Assembly (NCBI GenBank): GCA_031279965.1 | Contig: JAITHM010000017.1 | Span: 1 to 13,213 of the forward strand | DNA from: Spirochaetaceae bacterium | Lineage (GTDB): Bacteria > Spirochaetota > Spirochaetia > Treponematales > Breznakiellaceae | Length of the DNA stretch: 13,213 nucleotides | Direction: 5' to 3' | Shown here: positions 7,114 to 12,638 of the stretch, piece by piece | Numbering within the stretch: the first letter of the stretch is position 1 | How the letters are laid out: each line of letters starts with the position of its first letter | Program-made: the position numbers and the translations under genes | Notes under the pieces: generated by a model | The model's database searches: none | Told to the model about the DNA's origin: nothing | What the model saw: only the letters and a program-made list of their open reading frames with translations

Positions 7114-7354
7114 TTATCTTATCCATTTAAAAATGTCAAGCTCCGTGTCAATACTCAGCACCTCTAAGGACACAACTGCCTTGGGAATAGATAGCCCCAA
7201 AATGACGGAAAACTCTGTCGGAGTCAAGAAGCCTATGGATTCGCGGCAGGGCCACTGCATTTTCCTTTAAGTTCTGCAAAAGTTCGCTTGCCTTCTCCTC
7301 TATTACCGCCGCCTTGTTCTGGATTTCCTCAACCCAGATTGCTTTGCTTGATGT
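7114..7354 (-). pseudogene. Possible gene remnant or small ORF in the M23-hisB gap
   Basis: The roughly 330-nt gap between the M23 and hisB genes has no recognised gene. On the minus strand an intact 48-residue frame runs from ATG 7260 to TAA 7114, ending 22 nt before the M23 start; its middle is protein-like (FLTPTEFSVILGLSIPKAVV). A second frame, open from 7354 to 7149, reads well only in its first half, with a helical stretch VEEIQNKAAVIEEKASELLQ followed by NLKENAVALPRIHRLLD. Joining the two needs one frameshift near 7215-7230, which is how a decayed gene would look. It could instead be a small expressed protein, a dispersed non-coding repeat, or leader DNA of the M23 operon. I recognise no family. 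Confidence 0.3.
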
Positions 7355-7377
7355 TCATTTCGGTTCAGTCAAGGTAG

Positions 7378-7407
7378 TTGACGGGCAGGCGTGGGGTGAG
7401 GGATACT
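7378..7407 (+). promoter_or_regulatory. Candidate promoter for hisB
   Basis: TTGACG (7378-7383, five of six) and GATACT (7402-7407, four of six) are 18 bp apart. Predicted +1 is near 7414, giving a leader of only about 8 nt before the GTG start of hisB. No other convincing promoter is seen in this gap for the plus strand. Confidence 0.4.
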
Positions 7408-7421
7408 GAGGCGGGGGTATT

Positions 7422-8063
7422 GTGGAACGGATTAGTGAAGTACGGCGGAAGACGAACGAGACTGAGGTGCACGTAAAACTCAATCTTGACGGCAAGGGAA
7501 TTGCAAAGCTTGAGTATCCAGTTGGTTTTTTTGCGCACATGCTGAATAATTTTGCCCGCCATGGGCTTTTTGACCTTGAACTTTATGCCACAGGCGATTT
7601 AGAAGTTGATCAGCATCATTTGATTGAAGATACAGGGATTTGCTTAGGCTCTGCCTTTGCACAGGCGCTGGGAAAGAAAGAGGGGGTGCGGCGGGTTGGA
7701 AGCTGCCTCTACCCGATGGATGAGACGCTTGCTCGCGCTGCCGTTGATCTTTCCGGACGTGCATTTCTTGTTTTTGAAGGAACGCTTTCCGGCATACCGC
7801 TTGTCTCTGCCTGTGCGAGCGGGGAAAGTGCTCCATTTCAGACAGATGTTGTTGTCGATTTCTGGCAGGCGTTTGTTTCAACAGCCGCCTGCACTCTGCA
7901 CTTGGATATTCTTCGGGGACGCAGTGATCATCATAAAATCGAAGCGCTTTTTAAAGCGGCTGGACGGGCGCTGCGGGACGCTGTTGAGCCTGATCCGCGC
8001 GGCGCGGGCATATTGCCATCAACCAAGGGGACGCTTGATTCCGGCGGAGTTTATCTTTGCTAA
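7422..8063 (+). CDS. hisB: Imidazoleglycerol-phosphate dehydratase
   Basis: A 213-residue stand-alone HisB (EC 4.2.1.19), a manganese enzyme that removes water from imidazole-glycerol phosphate in histidine synthesis; full length for the monofunctional form. Family motifs: FARHGLFDL at 44-52, HHLIED at 65-70 (metal site), PMDETLARAAVDLSGR at 98-113, TLH at 158-160, DHHKIEALFKA at 169-179 (second metal site), and LPSTKGTL at 198-205. The usual F-x-DHM reads FFAHM (36-40), with Ala38 in place of Asp; the metal-binding histidines remain, so activity is likely but worth noting. Start is GTG 7422, preceded by GAGG and a G-rich run. No other his gene is in the window. It overlaps the next gene by 7 nt. 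Confidence 0.93.
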   Translation: MERISEVRRKTNETEVHVKLNLDGKGIAKLEYPVGFFAHMLNNFARHGLFDLELYATGDLEVDQHHLIEDTGICLGSAFAQALGKKEGVRRVGSCLYPMDETLARAAVDLSGRAFLVFEGTLSGIPLVSACASGESAPFQTDVVVDFWQAFVSTAACTLHLDILRGRSDHHKIEALFKAAGRALRDAVEPDPRGAGILPSTKGTLDSGGVYLC

Positions 8064-9283
8064 CACCGCTGTTACCGAAAAGTAACAGCGGTGCCGGTAA
8101 GCGGCGCCCGCGGGAGCTGTTCAGGGCTGCCCTGAGAATTTTTTCGCTGCTGATTTTATGCGGTGGATCAGTGGCGGGTCTTGGCGCTGTGGAAAGCGAT
8201 GTTCCAAAACTTGCCGTTCTTCCTTTTGATGCTGATTTTACCCGTGTTGAAGATCAAAAAGATGCCATAATGATACGCACTCTCATCGAAGAACTGTTTG
8301 TTGCCGGCAAACCATTTGTGATTATCCCGCCGGAACAGGTGCACAAGCTTTTCACGAACGGCGAAATACCTAAAGATATTTATCAAGATCACTATCTTGC
8401 GAAATTCAAAGAGGCCGGCATAAATTTTGTGGTGACTGCCGATCTTGTCATTGCCAAAAAACGTTATACTATGCGCCTGTATCTTTTAAATATTACACAA
8501 GGCTCTTTTATTACCAGTGAAGTTGTGTCGTTTGGAAAGTCCGTGCGGGAAATACGTCAGGGAATAAACAAACTTATTTTGAAATTTCTTGAAAATGATG
8601 AAGTAAGCAAAATTTATACCGATGCCGCCGATGGAACTGCCGGAGAGGCCGGTATGCCGAAATATGCTATAGGCGATACAGGACCGGGGGGGGGGCTTGT
8701 CTTTTATATAAAACCTACATCATCAGGAGGGTGGAGGTACATGGAGGCCGCCCCCGCCGACATTGATGTTGAGCTTCCCTGGGGAACCTATGCCGAAGAT
8801 CTCTGGAAACCCAACATTCCTGAAACACAGGCGGAAGTTGGTCAGGGGAAGAAAAATACGGCGCTGCTCACCGGCACTCCACAGGATGCTGCCCAAGTGC
8901 GTGAGGATGAACTCGACAACATAACGAGTGAAAATAGTATGCAAGAAGGTGCAATGCAGCCTGAACCGGGTAATAAGGACAGCACTCAAGCCGCGCAAAA
9001 TGAAACGCTGGAAAAGAATCAACAGACTGCGGCGGCGGCATGCGCTGAGTATCAGGTAAACGGCCTTGATGGCTGGTTTCTTCCCAGCAAGGATGAACTG
9101 GATCTTCTCTATCAAAATATCGCACAACGTGGGCTGGGTAATTTTAAAGGTATTTCCTATTGGTCATCAACACAAAGTTCAGAAAGCACTGCATGGTATC
9201 AGCGTATGGAGGATGGCAGACTGTACTATAACGGACGAAAAACTATGCTTCTTCATGTCCGGCCTGTTCGTGCTTTTAAATGA
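8057..9283 (+). CDS. Exported two-domain protein with C-terminal DUF1566/Lcl-like domain
   Basis: A 408-residue exported protein of unknown role. Residues 1-45 are a long basic stretch (KRRPRELFRAALR) and a hydrophobic signal core ending near GLGAVES. Residues 50-180 (VPKLAVLPFDADF, later INFVVTADLVIAKKRYTMRLYLL) resemble TolB/LpoB/CsgG-like periplasmic folds. Residues 203-407 match the DUF1566/Lcl type: YAIGDTGPGGGLVFY, VGQGKKNTALL, GLDGWFLPSKDELDLLY, YWSSTQSS and HVRPVRAF. This module is common in surface proteins of gut bacteria and spirochaetes. About 50 acidic, Gln/Asn-rich residues (272-325) appear inserted between the NTALL and AAAACAEY motifs. A run of ten G sits in codons 210-213. 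Start TTG 8057 has GGAG seven bases upstream and overlaps hisB; no better in-frame start precedes the signal core. A perfect hairpin lies just after this start. Confidence 0.8.
   Translation: MLTPLLPKSNSGAGKRRPRELFRAALRIFSLLILCGGSVAGLGAVESDVPKLAVLPFDADFTRVEDQKDAIMIRTLIEELFVAGKPFVIIPPEQVHKLFTNGEIPKDIYQDHYLAKFKEAGINFVVTADLVIAKKRYTMRLYLLNITQGSFITSEVVSFGKSVREIRQGINKLILKFLENDEVSKIYTDAADGTAGEAGMPKYAIGDTGPGGGLVFYIKPTSSGGWRYMEAAPADIDVELPWGTYAEDLWKPNIPETQAEVGQGKKNTALLTGTPQDAAQVREDELDNITSENSMQEGAMQPEPGNKDSTQAAQNETLEKNQQTAAAACAEYQVNGLDGWFLPSKDELDLLYQNIAQRGLGNFKGISYWSSTQSSESTAWYQRMEDGRLYYNGRKTMLLHVRPVRAFK
8064..8093. other. Perfect 12-bp hairpin after hisB stop codon
   Basis: CACCGCTGTTAC (8064-8075) pairs fully with GTAACAGCGGTG (8082-8093) around the loop CGAAAA. 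It begins on the base after the hisB stop codon, where a terminator would be expected, but neither strand has a T tract beside it. It lies 5 nt after the TTG start of the next gene and so is also coding. It may protect the hisB mRNA end, slow initiation on the second gene, or be a DNA-binding site. Confidence 0.75.
8686..8695 (+). repeat. G10 homopolymer in the DUF1566-like gene
   Basis: Ten consecutive G encode the end of Pro210 and Gly211-Gly213 in the GDTGPGGG motif. Loss of one G gives a stop (TAA) about six codons later; gain of one G stops within about 25 codons. Length changes would therefore switch off the C-terminal domain while sparing residues 1-209. Poly-G tracts of this length are known contingency sites in Treponema pallidum. 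Confidence 0.75.
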
Positions 9284-9297
9284 GCGCACGCTTAAAA

Positions 9298-10647
9298 TTA
9301 CGGGCGCTGTTCTTCTGTTAAATCTTCTGCCAAAACAGGTTCGAGCGATTGAATAAAATCAAGTATGATGCGCTGTGTTGTATGGGCAATTTCGGCGGCG
9401 GGCTGCCTGCGTTTTCCCAAACTGCCTGCGAGTGTTGTGATAACGGGATATTTCAAGGGGGCATCAGAAAAGTCCGCCGAGCCAGCGCCGTGCACCGCAC
9501 GAATTTGCATAACATCCCCATAATGCCGCGTAAACTCGAGTGCCGCTTGATAAGGCCGCTGTTGATCTGCCGTTGTCGCGCTTATCATGTCTGAGGCAAT
9601 ATACAACAGTGGAATTTGGGGCTTGGGTAAAATGGGCATGGGGACAACACGCTTGTTTTTGAGTGATGCGAGCCATGTTTGGAACTCTGTCCAATGTTTG
9701 GCGGCAATATTTGAGGCGATGCGGGAATTAGAATATGGTTCTGTTTCTGACGGGGGAAGCTCATAAAAAGAAAATAACCGGCCTTCAATAATGATGCCGC
9801 CGCGTATTAAACCACCGTGCACATTTTCCGAGGTGAAAAGTTCGATAAGCGCCGAAGCCCCCGTCCCCCACGCGATGATATACACGGCGTTCGGTTTATA
9901 ATTTGTTATTACAAAGGGAAGTACGAATTCCAGGTCTTTTATCCGTTCATTTTCCAGCAGGCGGCCTGCGTTATTTTCGCGTTCTTTTTGAGTGCCATTC
10001 CATAAAGACGCAAGAAAATTTTTTACAACTCTGCTTTCCGGAAGAACTATGCCGTCTTCGCCGTTAAACGCCGGTATATCAAAGCCTTTCCGGGAAAAAC
10101 TTACAACGGTTACTTTTTCCTTTGCAAGCTCTGTGCACATTTGATCGATAATCGATGCTGAACCTGCCAGCGGCGGTATGGCAAGTATCACCGGTTTTGA
10201 CGCAGCAGCAACTGAGGTATCATATATATTGATATAGTATTCATTGTTTCTTAATGTATCACGTACGGTAATGGTTTGTGATGCCGTTAGATTTTTGCCG
10301 TCAGTCAGCGGTAAAAAACGTATGGCAATAAAGACTGTACCGACGAGAAATACAAGCATCAAAATAGAATAAAGCGGCCCGCGTTCATCATCTGTATAAC
10401 GTAACTTGGTAAGCGACGCAAAAAAAGAACGTGAAGAAAGGCAATTGTTGATAAAAGCGTAGATGGCAAGCGGGATGCACTCCGGCCTGAAGCCGTAGGC
10501 GGGAAACAGTGCCAACGAACAAAATAGGGCAAGTGGCGGAAGCCAAATAAAACCATCTATTTTGGCAAGTGACTTAAAGTACGGTTTGCACAGCGGCATG
10601 AACAAAAAACACGCAATGAGTAATTCAAGTATTCCTAAATCCGCCAT
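9298..10647 (-). CDS. Membrane-anchored alpha/beta-hydrolase-like protein lacking catalytic serine
   Basis: A 449-residue protein. Three or four membrane segments occupy residues 5-20, 32-50, 57-70 and 91-112. Residues 125-440 look like an alpha/beta-hydrolase fold: strand KPVILAIPPLAGSAS (151-165), VTVVSFSRKGFD (179-190), the elbow region AVYIIAWGTGASAL (254-267), an acid-like loop IPLLYIASD (345-353), and a late histidine in AVHGAGSADF (384-393). At the elbow, Gly-x-Ser-x-Gly reads Ala-Trp-Gly-Thr-Gly, so the nucleophile position is Gly261; it is probably a non-catalytic binding protein or uses other residues. I cannot assign a substrate. Start ATG 10647 has no Shine-Dalgarno; a promoter at 10685-10657 puts +1 about 3 nt before it. 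It is divergent from the TPR gene. Its end is only 14 nt from the convergent DUF1566-like gene. Confidence 0.72.
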   Translation of the reverse strand: MADLGILELLIACFLFMPLCKPYFKSLAKIDGFIWLPPLALFCSLALFPAYGFRPECIPLAIYAFINNCLSSRSFFASLTKLRYTDDERGPLYSILMLVFLVGTVFIAIRFLPLTDGKNLTASQTITVRDTLRNNEYYINIYDTSVAAASKPVILAIPPLAGSASIIDQMCTELAKEKVTVVSFSRKGFDIPAFNGEDGIVLPESRVVKNFLASLWNGTQKERENNAGRLLENERIKDLEFVLPFVITNYKPNAVYIIAWGTGASALIELFTSENVHGGLIRGGIIIEGRLFSFYELPPSETEPYSNSRIASNIAAKHWTEFQTWLASLKNKRVVPMPILPKPQIPLLYIASDMISATTADQQRPYQAALEFTRHYGDVMQIRAVHGAGSADFSDAPLKYPVITTLAGSLGKRRQPAAEIAHTTQRIILDFIQSLEPVLAEDLTEEQRP

Positions 10648-10656
10648 GAAGGCGTA

Positions 10657-10685
10657 AGTTTAATATGCGTCTTCAGCCTTGTCAA
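10657..10685 (-). promoter_or_regulatory. Minus-strand promoter of hydrolase-like gene
   Basis: Consensus TTGACA (10685-10680) and TAAACT (10662-10657, four of six) are 17 bp apart on the minus strand. Predicted +1 is near 10650, 3 nt before the ATG at 10647, so the transcript would be nearly leaderless. The -35 occupies the same base pairs as the plus-strand -35 of the TPR gene. Confidence 0.6.
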
Positions 10686-10692
10686 GACGCAT
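10665..10692. promoter_or_regulatory. Operator-like 9-bp inverted repeat over the shared -35 boxes
   Basis: ATGCGTCTT (10665-10673) and AAGACGCAT (10684-10692) are perfect inverted copies with a 10-bp spacer. The repeat covers both -35 hexamers and is centred at 10678.5. It suits a dimeric DNA-binding regulator that would block both divergent promoters. No regulator gene is seen in the window. Confidence 0.6.
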
Positions 10693-10707
10693 CTGTTCGC
10701 CTATAAT
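10679..10707 (+). promoter_or_regulatory. Plus-strand promoter of TPR gene
   Basis: TTGTCA (10679-10684) and a perfect TATAAT (10702-10707) are 17 bp apart. By standard geometry +1 falls on 10714, the A of the start codon itself, so the mRNA would be leaderless. No Shine-Dalgarno sequence precedes this ATG. Confidence 0.75.
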
Positions 10708-10713
10708 AGCATT

Positions 10714-12108
10714 ATGACTCTTGCTATCCTTATACTTCTTGTTATTGTGCTGGTTATTGCTATTGCGGTTATTGTGGCCTTTTTGGTAGTCGGCTATAAA
10801 CGCGGCGGCACTAAACGGGGAATTAAAAAATCAAAATCGAAAGACGAGGCAATACGCGAAGCAAACAAGCGCCTTGCGCAAAATCCGCGTGACGCTGTTG
10901 CGCTAAATTATCTTGCTGATGTCTATTTTGATGCTGAAGACTGGGATAAAGCGTATCAAACCTATGAAATGCTTGCTGAAATGCCCAATGTTGACGGTGA
11001 GCTTGACCAAATAAAAATTAACCTTCGTGCGGCAATTACCGCAACAAAACTTAATAACATGGAGGCGGCCTATAAATTTCTTGTTGTTGCCCGTGCGTTT
11101 GATCAGAACAATGCCGCGGTGAATTTTCAAATGGGGGCGCTTGAATTCCAAAGAGGCAATTATGAAAAGGCCGTGCAGATGCTTCAGCAGACGATTTCAC
11201 GAACGCCCGAAGACCCGCCGGCATTACGTACGCTGGGGCATGCGCTGTTCAGGCTAAGGCGGCCAAAGGAAGCGATGAATTATATCCGCAAAGCAATAGA
11301 TGCCGCTCCCGACGACAAAGAGTCGCTTTTTACCCTTGCGGAATGTTATGCAGAGGTAGGGCAAAAAGATCAGGCACTGCGGATCTATTCCCATCTTAGG
11401 GCAGATGAGGTTTGGGGAGCGCAGGCATGCCTTGCTTCCGGTTTGATTCAGGCAGGGGGGCATCAGGACCAGGCGGCAATTGCGGATTTTGAAATCGGCC
11501 TGAAACATGCAAATATAAAAGAAGATATTGAAGTTGCCCTGAATTACGAGCTTGCCCTCACCTACCTTAGAACACAGGATATTACGACAGCGATGGCGTA
11601 TCTTCAGCGTGTCAAAACTCTTCGTGAATCATACAAAGATATTGATGAACTTATTGAACAAAATCGTGAATTGAGCGCAAGTAAAAATTTGCAGGTATTT
11701 TCAATGGGCCCCTCTGCTGAGTTCATTGCGTTATGTCGAAAAATCGTGATGACCTACTTTAGCAAGGCACGAGTAACCATCACCAAGACGCAGATGACTG
11801 GAAACGATTGGACGGACATTACTGCCGAAATTGATACTCCCAAGTGGTCGAATATTGTTATGTTCCGATTCATTCGGACCCAAGGTATGATAGGCGAACT
11901 TGTCGTGCGCGATTTTCACTCACATTTGAAAGAAGCCAAAGCCGATAAAGGGATTTGTGCTGGAGTAGGCACATACAGCGACGACGCAAAGCGATTTACC
12001 GAAGCACGGCTTATTGATTTAATCGACCGTGAACGATTACTACCTATTTTGAATACGGTAGACTCAAAACTCCTTGCATCCGCTGCAGCACCTAAAAAGC
12101 AAACGTAG
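10714..12108 (+). CDS. Membrane-anchored TPR protein with degenerate Mrr-like nuclease domain
   Basis: A 464-residue protein in three parts. Residues 3-27 are one very hydrophobic membrane anchor, followed by a basic stretch (KRGGTKRGIKKSKSK). Residues 44-310 are tetratricopeptide repeats, for example AVALNYLADVYFDAEDWDKA (61-80), VNFQMGALEFQRGNYEKAVQ (136-155), LRTLGHALFRLRRPKEAMNY (171-190) and LFTLAECYAEVGQKDQALRI (205-224). Residues 333-448 match the Mrr catalytic-domain pattern: GNDWTDITAEI (363-373) with the conserved Asp368, then ADKGICAGVGTYSDDAKRF (410-428) and LIDLIDRERLLPIL (433-446). The second active-site strand, usually Gln/Glu-x-Lys, reads VMFRFIR (382-388), so cleavage activity is doubtful. 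It is probably a scaffold on the cytoplasmic face of the membrane that may bind nucleic acid. It is expressed from a leaderless-type promoter shared with the divergent gene. Its stop is 3 nt from the convergent RRM gene. Confidence 0.82.
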   Translation: MTLAILILLVIVLVIAIAVIVAFLVVGYKRGGTKRGIKKSKSKDEAIREANKRLAQNPRDAVALNYLADVYFDAEDWDKAYQTYEMLAEMPNVDGELDQIKINLRAAITATKLNNMEAAYKFLVVARAFDQNNAAVNFQMGALEFQRGNYEKAVQMLQQTISRTPEDPPALRTLGHALFRLRRPKEAMNYIRKAIDAAPDDKESLFTLAECYAEVGQKDQALRIYSHLRADEVWGAQACLASGLIQAGGHQDQAAIADFEIGLKHANIKEDIEVALNYELALTYLRTQDITTAMAYLQRVKTLRESYKDIDELIEQNRELSASKNLQVFSMGPSAEFIALCRKIVMTYFSKARVTITKTQMTGNDWTDITAEIDTPKWSNIVMFRFIRTQGMIGELVVRDFHSHLKEAKADKGICAGVGTYSDDAKRFTEARLIDLIDRERLLPILNTVDSKLLASAAAPKKQT

Positions 12109-12111
12109 CTG

Positions 12112-12393
12112 TTACCAGTTGTTGTAATCGCTTCGTTCGCGGCGTGGTTTGTCTTGCGCTTCGTTTACACGGAGGGGACGGCCGTCAAGATCTTTTCCGT
12201 TTGTCCCTTCAATTGCTGCTGCTGCCTCAGAATTTGAACTCATTTCTACAAAGCCAAAACCTTTCGACCTCCCGCTTTCACGATCAGCCACAACACGCGC
12301 TGAAACCACCGTCCCAAAACTTGAAAAATAGTTCCGTAAACTATCTTCCGTAGTATTCCAGGACAAATTACCAACATAGAGTTTATTACCCAT
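12112..12393 (-). CDS. RRM-domain RNA-binding protein
   Basis: A 93-residue single RNA-recognition-motif protein (PF00076), full length for the bacterial Rbp type. RNP2 is LYVGNL (5-10) and RNP1 is KGFGFVEM (44-51), carrying the aromatic residues that stack on RNA bases. The fold runs from residue 4 to about 78 and is followed by a short basic tail (DKPRRERSDYNNW). Such proteins in cyanobacteria and other bacteria bind mRNA and often respond to cold. Start ATG 12393 is chosen because AAGGA lies 8 nt upstream and the fold begins at once; the frame stays open upstream to 12567, but that extension looks non-coding. It has its own promoter at 12467-12439 and is divergent from rho. Its end lies 3 nt from the TPR gene stop with no terminator between. 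Confidence 0.92.
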   Translation of the reverse strand: MGNKLYVGNLSWNTTEDSLRNYFSSFGTVVSARVVADRESGRSKGFGFVEMSSNSEAAAAIEGTNGKDLDGRPLRVNEAQDKPRRERSDYNNW

Positions 12394-12438
12394 CACCAAA
12401 ATCCTTCGCCCATTTTCTCTAAAAAACAGGCAAGAATC

Positions 12439-12467
12439 AGTATACACCCCCTGTTTAAATAAAGCAA
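12439..12467 (-). promoter_or_regulatory. Promoter of the RRM gene
   Basis: TTGCTT (12467-12462) and TATACT (12444-12439) on the minus strand are 17 bp apart. Predicted +1 is near 12432, giving a leader of about 39 nt with a normal Shine-Dalgarno, unlike the leaderless promoters nearby. Confidence 0.55.
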
Positions 12468-12550
12468 GCACAAGCAAAGCGAAGCACGGCACTTCCAAAT
12501 TCGGACTTACCGGCGATGCGTGAATAGGTAGTGGACAAAAAAATGCAGTG

Positions 12551-12579
12551 TTGATAGTATGAATCATTCAGGTAATAAT
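12551..12579 (+). promoter_or_regulatory. Candidate promoter of rho
   Basis: TTGATA (12551-12556) is followed 16-17 bp later by TAATAAT (12573-12579), a fair -10. Predicted +1 is near 12585, giving a leader of about 54 nt before the ATG at 12639. The match is moderate, and the rest of 12480-12638 shows nothing stronger. Confidence 0.35.
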
Positions 12580-12638
12580 CCCCAAATAATCTATGCGATG
12601 AATGGACGGAATTAAAAAACTCATTTTGGAGTAATGGT

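Noticed and set aside
7134..7151. Two TTGACA boxes on the minus strand as the promoter of the M23 operon
   Set aside because: Neither has an acceptable -10 at 16-18 bp; kept only as a remark in the M23 and remnant entries.
9268..9297. AT stem TTTTAA/TTAAAA as a bidirectional terminator between convergent genes
   Set aside because: Six A/T pairs only with a 12-nt loop and short T runs; too weak to claim.
12394..12567. N-terminal extension of the RRM protein to 12567
   Set aside because: The RRM fold begins at MGNKLYVGNL (12393), which has a proper ribosome-binding site; the upstream part contains the promoter and reads as random sequence.
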